Shown: in pieces, positions 18,833-32,687 of the stretch | Numbering within the stretch: the first letter of the stretch is position 1 | How the letters are laid out: the number at the start of each line of letters is the position of its first letter | NCBI GenBank assembly: GCA_009731375.1 | Contig: BJOX01000122.1 | Coordinates: forward strand, 824,905-865,067 | DNA from: Paulinella micropora | Lineage: Eukaryota; Cercozoa; Imbricatea; Euglyphida | Length of the DNA stretch: 40,163 nt | Direction of reading: 5' to 3' | Notes under the pieces: generated by a model | Seen by the model: only the letters and a program-made list of their open reading frames with translations | Databases searched by the model: none | What the model was told of the DNA's origin: nothing | Program-made: the position numbers and the translations under genes

Positions 18833-19277
18833 ATAGTTTTAAGTTCATGTTTGATTTCGAAAACAAACAATACAAATATGCAATTTTTGAAATAAAATTG
18901 GCAGCAGACCAGATAAAACGGCAAGGGTTGACGTTTCAAGGTTTTTCTCTTAATGCCGTTTTCGGACGAATCAGTGTATCAATTTTCCTCCTTCTTCTTC
19001 TTTAACGTTTTTATTGAGAGAACAATTTTTACAATCAGACTCAAGAATCGTCCACGTGAAAAGTATAGCTATTAAGTCATACCTTTATCTAAGGTGGAAA
19101 CCTAGTTATTAAATCGAGCGTATTAATTGAAAGTATTAATATTAGGTCGCTTGGTATTAATCTTATTAATATTAATGTTTATGTTTAGATATGTTGCGTA
19201 ATATGTAGCTTAAGTATTCATGTTATTAATATTAATGTTTATGTTTGCATCAGTAGTAATATACTAGAATGATCGGA
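18833..19277. other. AT-rich unique sequence
   Basis: No gene seen. TTATTAATATTAATGTTTATGTTT occurs twice (around 19164 and 19222, quoted here as a 24-mer split TTATTAATATTA + ATGTTTATGTTT). Ends at gap 19278-19346. Confidence 0.5.
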
Positions 19278-19346
19278 NNNNNNNNNNNNNNNNNNNNNNN
19301 NNNNNNNNNNNNNNNNNNNNNNNNNNNNNNNNNNNNNNNNNNNNNN

Positions 19347-19383
<37 letters not shown>

Positions 19384-19594
19384 TCTCCTCTCTCTCTCTC
19401 TCTCTCCCCCTCCTCCCCACATCTCTGGCTCTGCTGGATAGTAAATCTCACATACACACGGGCGAAAATGTCACGACACACGATCCAACACACTCCATCT
19501 ATTCTTCCTGATCCTCTGAGAACTCCTCTGGCTGCTGCAACCTTCCATTATTTAGTTACCTATATCTCTCTTCATCTTCCTTCTTGCGTTTCAG
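19278..19594. other. Gap, CT array and unique sequence
   Basis: After the gap, (CT)n to about 19406, then unique DNA that becomes pyrimidine-rich and ends CTTGCGTTTCAG at 19594, a good acceptor. Confidence 0.6.
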
Positions 19595-19632
19595 GGCAGT
19601 GAGTTCTTGGCACTGGCTGCGGCGCACATATG
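19595..19632 (+). CDS. Possible 38-base exon
   Basis: Lies between TTGCGTTTCAG and GTACGTTA, both good splice matches. One open frame reads GSEFLALAAAHI. There is no independent support for the frame, and phase with the next candidate (20796) is ambiguous. Confidence 0.25.
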
Positions 19633-19671
19633 GTACGTTACTAACCTTGCTTGAGTAGTGGTAATAGTAAA

Positions 19672-20720
<1,049 letters not shown>

Positions 20721-20795
20721 TAAAAACAACTACAACAAGCATGATGATGAAAGTAATGATTCAACAGTTCAAGAAAAGTTTGCGTTTTGCTTTAG

Positions 20796-20834
20796 AATGG
20801 GCCTCCGCCACCTGTACCCGACGATTTGACACAG
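20796..20834 (+). CDS. Possible 39-base Pro-rich exon
   Basis: Between TTTTGCTTTAG and GTATCT, 13 codons in phase 0 reading NGPPPPVPDDLTQ. The composition looks protein-like and contrasts with the flanking TAG and CCT arrays. An alternative frame is also open. The downstream intron would start directly in a CCT microsatellite, as in other candidates of this window. Confidence 0.3.
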
Positions 20835-21034
20835 GTATCTCCTCCTTCCTCCTCCTTCCTCCTCCTTCCTCCTCCTCCTCCTCCTTCCTCCTCCTCCTCC
20901 TCCTCCTCCTCCTCCTTCCTCCTCCTCCTCCTCCTCCCCCGCCANNNNNNNNNNNNNNNNNNNNNNNNNNNNNNNNNNNNNNNNNNNNCTCCTCCTCCTC
21001 CTCCTCCTCCTCCTCCTCCTCCTCTCTCTCTCTC

Positions 21035-21068
<34 letters not shown>

Positions 21069-21185
21069 CGTGTGTTTGTGTGTGTGTGTTTATTTCTCTC
21101 ATATTATGTAAGTATTTATAATAATATTGTAAGAACGTATACATGTACATGATATAACATATATGCACGTATATTTGCATGCATG

Positions 21186-21247
<62 letters not shown>

Positions 21248-21313
21248 GCTATCTATCTATCTATCTGTCTGTCTATCTATCTATCTATCTATCTATCTCT
21301 CTCTCTCTCTCTG

Positions 21314-21353
<40 letters not shown>

Positions 21354-21360
21354 CCTACCT
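20835..21360. repeat. CCT, TA, TG and ATCT arrays with gap
   Basis: (CCT)n around gap 20945-20988, (CT)n, (TA)n, (TG)n, a short unique stretch, and an ATCT array from 21186 to 21360. Confidence 0.95.
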
Positions 21361-21496
21361 GTCCTGGGCATGACGGTAAACTGCATCCCGGAGTTGGACT
21401 CGACCCACTGGCACCTACAGCCTGGTCGATCTATCTATCTCCTTCAGCCCTTCACCAGCTGTTTTTGCAGTCGCAGCTGGTGCAGCGTGACTGGCC

Positions 21497-21525
21497 AGGG
21501 CTGATGACTACCCTTCATCGGCCCT
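21497..21525 (+). other. 11-bp hairpin
   Basis: AGGGCTGATGA pairs with TCATCGGCCCT across a 7-base loop, with one T-G wobble. Confidence 0.7.
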
Positions 21526-21577
21526 CGATACACTCTCAAACTGTTCGGGAAAGCCCTAAGAGCCTTCGATACCGCGG

Positions 21578-21596
21578 CCTGCGGGAAACCGCAAGG
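21578..21596 (+). other. Hairpin closed by GAAA tetraloop
   Basis: CCTGCGG-GAAA-CCGCAAGG: a stem with one bulged A and a GNRA-type loop, common in structured RNAs. Confidence 0.6.
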
Positions 21597-22078
21597 TGCA
21601 GCAGTCGAGGTAACGCTCGTCGGATGGTAAAAACTCGAAGGATATGGCCACGCAGGGAATAATGGGTAACCCGCAGCCAAGTCCCTTCTTGTCAGGCCAA
21701 CCCCGCGCATGGCTCCTACTCGGTACGACTACCTCTGATTGGCTGCCTTGGACTGACTTGGTGTTCCGACGTGAGTTTAGTGACCAGTGGATATGGCAAA
21801 TGGCCACTACTCTCGACGTCGGCCCACTTATGTCACCGCTGCAGCTGGCCCGGTAGTCCTCCGTCGCCACTACCCAGTGGTGTCCTGACAAATGGGAAAG
21901 GTTCAGAGACTAGACGGGAGTGGGATCTTCCTGTGTGCGGGTAGGCACATAAGCAGGGAGATCTTAAGGTATAGTCCGGCCGCCGCGAAAGTGGTCGCCT
22001 TGGATGAAGCTCGAGGGTTGGTGTACCCCTCGGGCCCGAGCCTTGGCGGGGCACGTGATCACGGACACGTGTCTGGGT

Positions 22079-22118
22079 TGGTTCTACGGCCCTCTAGCCA
22101 GGGAGGGTCGTAGAACCG
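22079..22118 (+). other. Long hairpin
   Basis: GTTCTACGGCCCTCT at 22081 pairs with the complementary GGGAGGGTCGTAGAAC ending at 22116, about 15 pairs with two wobbles and a short loop; flanking bases extend the stem slightly. Confidence 0.75.
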
Positions 22119-22240
22119 TCAGACTGCACAAATTCGGGGCCTAGTGCCCATTCCCAGCCCGCTACCCAGTCGCCGATTGGCGGCGGGGTGGAATGGATGC
22201 CTATGTCTTCGGATATGCAGAGCTGATAGACCAAACATAT

Positions 22241-22351
22241 CTATCTACCTACATACCTACCTACTTTCCTGTCTACCTACTTACCTACCTACCTACCTGC
22301 CTTCCTACCTGCCTACCTATATCTATCTATCTATCTATCTATCTATGTATG

Positions 22352-22428
<77 letters not shown>

Positions 22429-22449
22429 GCCTAACTACTTACCTACCTA

Positions 22450-22523
<74 letters not shown>

Positions 22524-22534
22524 GTCTCTCTCTC

Positions 22535-22624
<90 letters not shown>

Positions 22625-22645
22625 CATCCATCCATCCATCCATCC

Positions 22646-22705
<60 letters not shown>

Positions 22706-22769
22706 CTCTCTCTCTCTCTCTCACTCTCTCTTACTCTCTCTCTCTCACTCTCTTTCTCTTTCTTGGGGC

Positions 22770-22829
<60 letters not shown>

Positions 22830-22875
22830 ATCTATCTATCTCTCTCTCTCTCTCCATCCATCCATCCATCCATCC

Positions 22876-22928
<53 letters not shown>

Positions 22929-22961
22929 CCTATCTACCTACCTACCTACCTACCTACCTAC

Positions 22962-23049
<88 letters not shown>

Positions 23050-23092
23050 TTATCTATCTATCTATCTCTCTATCTATCTCTCTATCTATCTC

Positions 23093-23126
<34 letters not shown>

Positions 23127-23171
23127 CATCCATCCATCCATCTATCCGCCCATCCATCCATCCACCAACCC

Positions 23172-23252
<81 letters not shown>
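22241..23252. repeat. ATCT, ACCT, ATCC and CT array, 1 kb
   Basis: Continuous pyrimidine-purine tetranucleotide array with phases of ACCT, ATCC and (CT)n. The 387-codon SIYL frame is the repeat translated. Confidence 0.97.
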
Positions 23253-23496
23253 CAGTCTCGAAACTCCATCTGCTTACTGGGTCCTCTGTAATGGAGGTGG
23301 GACCTCGTTCTGCAAGGGGCGCTTATGGAACGAGCCCTGGCCCCGCCTGGTACTAGGGAGCTTTGGTATCGCCTGTATCAGTCCCTTCCGTGCAAACATC
23401 ACGGCTTAGCTGGGCATCGGGTTAATACTTTACCCACAGACTTCCTTGGTTGACGAAATCAGAAGCTCCTTGTTTCTGACATTAGTCGATATTTCA
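23253..23496 (+). mobile_element. Dispersed retroposon, copy C (5'-truncated)
   Basis: Starts within the hairpin at CAGTCTCGAAACTCC and runs to the constant 3' end GTCGATATTTCATC. Unlike other copies it is not followed by (ATCT)n but by a 5' portion of the same element at 23500. Confidence 0.85.
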
Positions 23497-23499
23497 TCA

Positions 23500-23645
23500 G
23501 TTGATCTCATCACTTACTCCACGGAGCGAACCAAGGCGACTTGAGGTGTCACTGACCCTCCCTTGGGCTTGGTTTTTTTGAAGTGGGTGCCATCTGTCGA
23601 CAGACAGAGAATTAGGGGATGGTGTGGGTGTGCTGGCCCCATGGT
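23500..23645 (+). mobile_element. Retroposon 5' portion joined to copy C
   Basis: Carries the region GTGTCACTGACCCTC through CTGTCGACAGACAGAG to GTGTGCTGGCC, matching the 5' side of copies A and G. It also has 50 bases further upstream (AGTTGATCTCATCACTTACTC and following) not present in A. It breaks off into GATA repeat. This is either a head-to-tail arrangement or a rearranged copy. Confidence 0.75.
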
Positions 23646-23785
23646 AGATAGATAGATAGATAGATAGCAGCCTCCGGAACAGGGGGCGGAGGAGAAGGCT
23701 GTAAATAGATAGATAGATAGGTGGATATATGGATGGATAGATAGATGGATCGATGGATGGATGGATGGATAGATAGATAGATAAT

Positions 23786-23870
<85 letters not shown>

Positions 23871-23872
23871 GA
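23646..23872. repeat. GATA array with 39-base GC-rich island
   Basis: (GATA)n with GGAT variants, interrupted at 23666-23704 by CAGCCTCCGGAACAGGGGGC and following bases, which recur inverted at 24803-24842. Confidence 0.9.
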
Positions 23873-24282
23873 GATATCGACTAATGTCAGAAAAAAGGAG
23901 CTTCTGATTTCGTCAACCAAGGAAGTCTGTGGGTAAAGTATTAACCCGATGCCCAGCTAAGCCGTGATGTTTGCANNNNNNNNNNGTTTGCTCGGAAGGG
24001 ACTGATACAGGCGATACCAAACCTTCCTAGTACCAGGCGGGGCCAGGGCTCGTTCCATAAGCGCCCCTTGCAGAACGAGCTCCCACCTCCATTACAGAGG
24101 ACCCAGAGCCGATGGAGTTTCGAGACTGTTCGACAGTCTAGTATAAACCGACAGAGCACTGTGGGTTTTATTCCGGGCTCAACAAGCGAGAAAGGGCACC
24201 CTAAGGGAACAGGATTGTGCTTCCCGTCGCTATTTCGGCATGTGACTTATAGGCGTATGGCTAGGCACACATAAGGCAACCC
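23873..24282 (-). mobile_element. Dispersed retroposon, copy D
   Basis: Minus orientation, tail side GAGATATCGAC next to (GATA)n. It contains gap 23976-23985 with partial duplication of TTTGC(T/A)CGGAAGGG around it, probably an assembly artefact. It is truncated at ATAAGGCAACCC, then enters ATCT repeat. Confidence 0.85.
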
Positions 24283-24353
<71 letters not shown>

Positions 24354-24411
24354 CATCTATCTATCCATCCATCTATCCGCCCATCCATCCATCCACCCAC
24401 CCATCTATCTC

Positions 24412-24482
<71 letters not shown>

Positions 24483-24553
24483 CATCTATCCATCCATCCA
24501 TCCATCCATCCGTCCTTCCATCCATCCATCCATCCATCCATCCGTCCGTCCAT

Positions 24554-24587
<34 letters not shown>

Positions 24588-24665
24588 GTCCATCCATCCA
24601 TCCATCCATGCATCCATCCATCCATCCATCAATCCATCCATCTATCCATCTATCTATCTATCTAT

Positions 24666-24738
<73 letters not shown>

Positions 24739-24838
24739 CATCCATCCATCTATCTTTCCATCTATGTATCCATCTATCCACCTATCTATCTATCTATCTA
24801 TGTATAGCCTTCTCCTCCGCCCCCTATTCCGGAGGCAG

Positions 24839-24903
<65 letters not shown>

Positions 24904-24908
24904 CATCC

Positions 24909-24969
<61 letters not shown>
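24283..24969. repeat. ATCT/ATCC array with inverted island
   Basis: ATCT with long ATCC and GTCC phases. At 24803-24842 lies the reverse complement of the 23666-23704 island (CCTTCTCCTCCGCCCCCTAT...). Confidence 0.95.
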
Positions 24970-25199
24970 AATTCCATCTGCTTACTGGGTCCTCTGTAAT
25001 GGAGGTGGGACCTCGTTCTGCAAGGGGCGCTTATGGAACGAGCCCTGGCCCCGCCTGGTACTAGGGAGCTTTGGTATCGCCTGTATCAGTCCCTTCCGTG
25101 CAAACATCACGGCTTAGCTGGGCATCGGGTCAATACTTTACAGACTTCCTTGGTTGACGAAATCAGAAGCTCCTTTTTTCTGACATTAGTCGATATCTC

Positions 25200-25200
<1 letters not shown>
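24970..25200 (+). mobile_element. Dispersed retroposon, copy E (5'-truncated)
   Basis: Shortest copy: starts at TTCCATCTGCTTACTGGG and ends at the constant GTCGATATCTCATC followed by (ATCT)n. The CCCA before CAGACTTCC is missing, as in copy F, so E and F are close relatives. Confidence 0.85.
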
Positions 25201-25281
<81 letters not shown>

Positions 25282-25296
25282 ATATCTTCTACTTAC

Positions 25297-25333
<37 letters not shown>

Positions 25334-25360
25334 CATCTATCTATCTATCTAACTATTTAT

Positions 25361-25412
<52 letters not shown>

Positions 25413-25420
25413 ATCCATCC

Positions 25421-25465
<45 letters not shown>

Positions 25466-25510
25466 CCTACCTACCTACCTCTCTACCTACCTACCTACCT
25501 ATCTATCTAC

Positions 25511-25592
<82 letters not shown>

Positions 25593-25593
25593 G

Positions 25594-25633
<40 letters not shown>

Positions 25634-25693
25634 AATATCTATCTATCTATCTATCTATCTGTGTGTCTGTCTATCCATCTATCTATCTATCTA

Positions 25694-25733
<40 letters not shown>

Positions 25734-25746
25734 CATCCATCCATCC

Positions 25747-25803
<57 letters not shown>

Positions 25804-25854
25804 ATCTATCTATGTATATTATCTATCCATCTATCTACCTATCTACCGACCTAC

Positions 25855-25909
<55 letters not shown>

Positions 25910-25971
25910 ACTATCTATCTACCTATCTATCTACCTACCTATCTACCTATCTATCCATCTATCTATCTATC
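25201..25971. repeat. ATCT array
   Basis: Nearly uninterrupted ATCT with ACCT and ATCC phases; tail of copy E and/or insertion environment of copy F. Confidence 0.97.
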
Positions 25972-26328
25972 TCACATGCCGAAATAGCGACGGGAAGCAC
26001 AATCCTGTTCCCTCAGGGTGCCCTTTCTCGCTTGTTGAGCCCGGAATAAAACCCACAGTGCTCTGTCGTATAAAACCCTCAGGGTGCCCTTTCTCGAAAC
26101 TCCATCTGCTTACTGGGCCCTCTGTAATGGAGGTGGGAGCTCGTTCTGCAAGGGGCGCTTTATGGAACGAGCCCTGGCCCCGCCTGGTACTAGGGAGCTT
26201 TGGTATCGCCTGTATCAGTCCCTTCCGTGCAAACATCACGGCTTAGCTGGGCATCGGGTCAATACTTTACAGACTTCCTTGGTTGACGAAATCAGAAGCT
26301 CCTTTTTTCTGACATTAGTCGATATCTC

Positions 26329-26330
<2 letters not shown>
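25972..26330 (+). mobile_element. Dispersed retroposon, copy F (rearranged)
   Basis: Starts at CACATGCCGAAATAGCG. After GCTCTGTCG the hairpin region is replaced by a second copy of CCTCAGGGTGCCCTTTCTCG (also at about 26011), deleting the AGACTGT arm, as from a template switch. It ends GTCGATATCTCATC into (ATCT)n. Confidence 0.85.
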
Positions 26331-26407
<77 letters not shown>

Positions 26408-26440
26408 CATCCATCCATCCATCCATCTATCCATCCATTC

Positions 26441-26480
<40 letters not shown>

Positions 26481-26503
26481 GTCTATCTATCTATCTATCT
26501 ATC

Positions 26504-26556
<53 letters not shown>

Positions 26557-26570
26557 ATCTATCTATATCC

Positions 26571-26631
<61 letters not shown>

Positions 26632-26683
26632 CCTACCTACCTACCTACCTACCTACCTACCTACCTACCTATCTATCTATCTT

Positions 26684-26731
<48 letters not shown>

Positions 26732-26780
26732 CCTATCTACCTATATACCTACCTGCATACCTATCTATCTATCTATCTAC

Positions 26781-26831
<51 letters not shown>

Positions 26832-26896
26832 CCTATCTATCTATCTACCTATCTACCTATATACCTACCTGCATACCTATCTATCTATCTATCTAC

Positions 26897-26950
<54 letters not shown>

Positions 26951-26998
26951 ATCTATCTATCCATCCATCCATCCATCCATCCATCTATCTATCTATCC

Positions 26999-27080
<82 letters not shown>

Positions 27081-27084
27081 ATCC

Positions 27085-27129
<45 letters not shown>

Positions 27130-27148
27130 CCTATCTACCTATCTATCT
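26331..27148. repeat. ATCT array with higher-order repeat
   Basis: ATCT with ACCT phases. A block containing CTACCTATATACCTACCTGC occurs at about 26736 and again at about 26855, showing segmental duplication within the array. Confidence 0.95.
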
Positions 27149-27623
27149 GCTTGATTTTTTGAAATGGGTGCCATCTGTCGACAGACAGAGAATTAGGGGA
27201 TGGTGTGAGTGTGCTGGGCCCGTGGTGGGGTGCCTTATGTGTGCCTAGCCATACGCCTATAAGTCACATGCCGAAATAGCGACGGGAAGCACAATCCTGT
27301 TCCCTCAGGGTGCCCTTTCTCGCTTGTTGAGCCCGGAATAAAACCCACAGTGCTCTGTCGGTTTATACTAGACTGTCGAACAGTCTCGAAACTCCATCTG
27401 CTTACTGGGCCCTCTGTAATGGAGGTGGGAGCTCGTTCTGCAAGGGGCGCTTTATGGAACGAGCCCTGGCCCCGCCTGGTACTAGGAAGCTTTGGTATTG
27501 CCTGTATCAGTCCCTTCCGTGCAAACATCACGGCTTAGCTGGGCATCGGGTTAATACTTTACCCACAGACTTCCTGGTTGACGAAATCAGAAGCTCCTTT
27601 TTTCTGACATTAGTCGATATTTC

Positions 27624-27625
<2 letters not shown>
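27149..27625 (+). mobile_element. Dispersed retroposon, copy G (near full length)
   Basis: Runs from CTTGATTTTTTGAAATGGG through the palindrome TCTGTCGACAGA and the AGACTGT/ACAGTCT hairpin to GTCGATATTTCATC and (ATCT)n. It is closest to copy A; both read TTCCTGGTTGACG where other copies have TTCCTTGGTTGACG. Confidence 0.85.
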
Positions 27626-27709
<84 letters not shown>

Positions 27710-27758
27710 CTATTTATCTGTTTATCTATCTATCTATCTATCTATATATCTATCTATA

Positions 27759-27809
<51 letters not shown>

Positions 27810-27828
27810 ATATCTATCTATCTGTCTG

Positions 27829-27862
<34 letters not shown>

Positions 27863-27958
27863 CATCTATCCATCTATCTATCTATCTATCTATCTATATA
27901 TCTATCTATCTATCTATCTATCTATATTATCTATCCATCTATCTACCTACCTATCTAC

Positions 27959-27993
<35 letters not shown>

Positions 27994-28052
27994 CCTATCT
28001 ATCTACCTATCTATCTACCTATCTATCTACCTACCTATCTACCTATCTATCC

Positions 28053-28138
<86 letters not shown>

Positions 28139-28175
28139 ATTATCTATCCATCTATCTACCTATCTATCTACCTAC

Positions 28176-28242
<67 letters not shown>

Positions 28243-28282
28243 CCTATCTATCTACCTATCTATCTACCTACCTATCTACCTA
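27626..28282. repeat. ATCT array before 674-base gap
   Basis: ATCT with ACCT and ATTT phases; two near-identical segments around 27925-28060 and 28138-28282 show internal duplication. The gap 28283-28956 follows. Confidence 0.95.
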
Positions 28283-29013
28283 NNNNNNNNNNNNNNNNNN
28301 NNNNNNNNNNNNNNNNNNNNNNNNNNNNNNNNNNNNNNNNNNNNNNNNNNNNNNNNNNNNNNNNNNNNNNNNNNNNNNNNNNNNNNNNNNNNNNNNNNNN
28401 NNNNNNNNNNNNNNNNNNNNNNNNNNNNNNNNNNNNNNNNNNNNNNNNNNNNNNNNNNNNNNNNNNNNNNNNNNNNNNNNNNNNNNNNNNNNNNNNNNNN
28501 NNNNNNNNNNNNNNNNNNNNNNNNNNNNNNNNNNNNNNNNNNNNNNNNNNNNNNNNNNNNNNNNNNNNNNNNNNNNNNNNNNNNNNNNNNNNNNNNNNNN
28601 NNNNNNNNNNNNNNNNNNNNNNNNNNNNNNNNNNNNNNNNNNNNNNNNNNNNNNNNNNNNNNNNNNNNNNNNNNNNNNNNNNNNNNNNNNNNNNNNNNNN
28701 NNNNNNNNNNNNNNNNNNNNNNNNNNNNNNNNNNNNNNNNNNNNNNNNNNNNNNNNNNNNNNNNNNNNNNNNNNNNNNNNNNNNNNNNNNNNNNNNNNNN
28801 NNNNNNNNNNNNNNNNNNNNNNNNNNNNNNNNNNNNNNNNNNNNNNNNNNNNNNNNNNNNNNNNNNNNNNNNNNNNNNNNNNNNNNNNNNNNNNNNNNNN
28901 NNNNNNNNNNNNNNNNNNNNNNNNNNNNNNNNNNNNNNNNNNNNNNNNNNNNNNNNATATACATATAACAACATACATCGCAGGATGCCCCACCGTCAGT
29001 CCCCATCGTGTTG

Positions 29014-29040
29014 GAATCCGTCCCAAGAATCTCTACCAAG
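29014..29040 (+). repeat. Exon-like island, copy 1
   Basis: GAATCCGTCCCAAGAATCTC... ending CCAAG before GTCTATATATA. One frame reads ESVPRISTK. Repeated at 29192 and 29698. Confidence 0.7.
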
Positions 29041-29097
29041 GTCTATATATACATACATACCTATATGCATACATACATACATACATACATACATACA

Positions 29098-29131
<34 letters not shown>

Positions 29132-29191
29132 CATACATACATACATACATACATACATACATACATACCTTGCATACATGCATACATACTT

Positions 29192-29216
29192 GAATCCGTC
29201 CCACAAATCTACAAAG
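29192..29216 (+). repeat. Exon-like island, copy 2
   Basis: GAATCCGTCCCACAAATCT then ACAAAG before GTCTATATATA; two bases shorter than copy 1. Confidence 0.7.
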
Positions 29217-29219
29217 GTC

Positions 29220-29292
<73 letters not shown>

Positions 29293-29455
29293 TATATATA
29301 TACATATACATATATATACATATATATATATAATATATATATACATATATATATATACATATATATATATATGTATGTATATATAAATATATATATATAT
29401 GTATATATATATGCATATACATATGCATATATATATATGTATATATATATATAAG

Positions 29456-29489
<34 letters not shown>

Positions 29490-29697
29490 AATATATATAT
29501 ATACATATATACATATATATATATGTATATATATATATACATGCATGCATGCATACATACATACATACATACATACATACATAAAGACAGACAGACAGAC
29601 ATACATACACATACATACATGCACATGTGCATACGTACATACATACATACATACATACATACATACATACATGCATACATACATACATACATACTTA

Positions 29698-29724
29698 GAA
29701 TCCGTCCCAAAAATCTCTACCAAG
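29698..29724 (+). repeat. Exon-like island, copy 3
   Basis: Preceded by ATACTTA, reads GAATCCGTCCCAAAAATCTC then TACCAAG before GTCTATATATA. Its downstream flank (ACATACATACTTATATGCAT) also resembles that of copy 1, so the duplicated segment is longer than the island. Confidence 0.7.
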
Positions 29725-29755
29725 GTCTATATATACATACATACTTATATGCATA

Positions 29756-29786
<31 letters not shown>

Positions 29787-30140
29787 CATACATCCTACAT
29801 ACATACATACATACATGCATGCCTGCATGCATACATACATACATACATGCGTGCATACATGCATACATGCATACATACATGCATACATACATGCATACAT
29901 ACATGCATACATGCATACATACATGCATACATACATACATACATACATACCTATATTTATATATATACTACCTACCTAACTCCCTACATGCATACATACA
30001 TACATACATACATACATGCATATACATACACAAATACATATGCATACATATATACATGCATATACATACATACATACATACATACATACATACATACATA
30101 AGTGCATGCATGCATGCATACATACAGACATACATACATT

Positions 30141-30281
30141 ATACGTACATTTATGCCTACAACATACATACATACATACATACATACATACATACATGCA
30201 TACATACATATATACATATTTACATGCATAAATGCATACGTCATGCGTACATTTATACCTACAACATACGTGCATACGTAC

Positions 30282-30312
<31 letters not shown>

Positions 30313-30510
30313 CATACATACATGCATACATACATACATCATACGTACATTTATACCTACAACATACGTACATGCATACATACATACGTACGTACATACA
30401 TACATACATACATACATACATACATACATACATACATACATACATGCATACATACATGCATACATGCATACATACATACATCATACGTACATTTATACCT
30501 ACAACATACG
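30141..30510. repeat. Four spaced copies of a 30-base unit
   Basis: ATACGTACATTTATACCTAC followed by AACATACG occurs at 30141, 30241, 30341 and 30482, separated by (TACA)n. The spacing of about 100, 100 and 141 bases indicates a higher-order repeat. Confidence 0.85.
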
Positions 30511-30985
30511 TACATACATACATACATACATACATACATACATACATGCATACATACATACATACGTGCATACACATACATACATACATACATGCATACA
30601 TGCATACATACATACATACATACATACATACATACATACATACAAACATACATGCATACATACATGCATGCATACATACATACATACATACATACATACT
30701 TACATACTTACATACATACATACATACATATATACATATATACATACATACATACATACATATATACATACATACATACATACATACGCACATACATACA
30801 TACATACATACATACATACATGCATGCATACATACATACATACATGCATACATACATACATACATACATGCATACATACTTGCATACATACATGCATACA
30901 TACATACATACATACATACATACGTACATGCATACATACATGCATGCATACAAGCATGCATACACACATACATGCATACAGATAT

Positions 30986-31575
<590 letters not shown>

Positions 31576-32079
31576 GTTCTAAGACTTCCCTTGTCCATCG
31601 AATGAGAACACACATGATATTTGTATGTATGTATGTATGCAAGTATGTATGCATGTATTTACGTATGTATGTATTTACGTATGTATGTATGTATGTATGT
31701 ATGTATGTATGTATGTAGGTATGTATGTATGTATGTAGGTATGTATGTATTTACGTATGTATGTATGTATGTATCTATGTATGTATGTATGTATGTATGT
31801 ATGTATGTATGTATGTATGCATGCATGCATGTATGTATGTATGTATGTATGTATGTATGTATGTATGTATGTATGCATGCATGCATGTATGCATGTATGT
31901 ATGTATGTATGTATGTATGTATGTATGTACGTATGTACGTATGTATGTATGTATGTATGTATGTATGTATGCATGTATGTATGTATGTATGTATGTACGT
32001 ATGTATGTATGTATGTATGTATGTATATATGTGTATGTGTATGTCCATGTGTATGTATGCGTATGTATGTGTATGTATG

Positions 32080-32111
<32 letters not shown>

Positions 32112-32153
32112 TGTATTTATGTATATATTTATTTATGTATGTATATGTGTATG

Positions 32154-32187
<34 letters not shown>

Positions 32188-32240
32188 TGTATGTATGTAT
32201 GTATGCTTGCATGCATGCATGCTTGTTTGTTGTTGTATTT
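31576..32240. repeat. GTAT array
   Basis: A short unique stretch (31576-31622) then (GTAT)n with GCAT and TTAC variants to 32225, ending TTGTTGTATTTGCAG, the acceptor-like sequence before 32245. Confidence 0.9.
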
Positions 32241-32244
32241 GCAG

Positions 32245-32280
32245 TCTGGATTCCGTGGGCCACCGATTGGACCACCTTCA
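32245..32280 (+). CDS. Possible 36-base exon, copy 1
   Basis: Twelve codons in phase 0 between TTGTATTTGCAG and GTACTC, reading [12 protein letters not shown]. The upstream intron would be GTAT repeat and the downstream one CT repeat. A second copy follows at 32719. It looks protein-like but is very short. Confidence 0.35.
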
Positions 32281-32336
<56 letters not shown>

Positions 32337-32342
32337 TGTCTT

Positions 32343-32382
<40 letters not shown>

Positions 32383-32437
32383 CTCTCTTTCTTTCTTTCT
32401 TTTCTTTCTTCTCTTTTCTCTCTTCTCTCTCTCTCTC

Positions 32438-32470
<33 letters not shown>

Positions 32471-32514
32471 ATCTATCTCTCTCTCTCTCTCTCTACCTCT
32501 CTCTCTCTCTCTCT

Positions 32515-32560
<46 letters not shown>

Positions 32561-32567
32561 TCTCTCT

Positions 32568-32644
<77 letters not shown>

Positions 32645-32651
32645 TCTCTCT

Positions 32652-32687
<36 letters not shown>

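Larger units (their letters stand above)
21361..22240. other. GC-rich unique island with RNA-like hairpins
   Basis: About 0.9 kb of non-repetitive, GC-rich DNA between ATCT arrays. No long ORF resembles a known protein. Several strong hairpins (21497-21525, 21578-21596, 22079-22118) and two neighbouring palindromes, CGTGATCACG and GACACGTGTC (22053-22073), suggest a structured RNA or the body of another retroposon. Unlike the dispersed retroposon it is seen once here. Confidence 0.5.
28957..30985. repeat. TACA and TA arrays with recurring islands
   Basis: (TACA)n, (TA)n with TATACA (29217-29540), then (TACA)n with TGCA variants to 30980. Inside it are three copies of an exon-like island (29014, 29192, 29698) and four copies of a 30-base unit (30141, 30241, 30341, 30482). 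HTYI and MYVC frames are repeat translations. Confidence 0.95.

Noticed and set aside
21501-21560. Hammerhead ribozyme, from CTGATGA followed by GAAA
   Set aside because: CTGATGA is itself inside a hairpin stem with TCATCGG, and the required helices around GAAA are not seen.
22193-23356. 387-codon SIYL-rich open frame, and similar frames at 2906, 25033, 26084 and 27454
   Set aside because: ATCT has 4 bases and reads through all frames as SIYL with no stop; the codons carry no independent signal and the frames run into retroposon copies.
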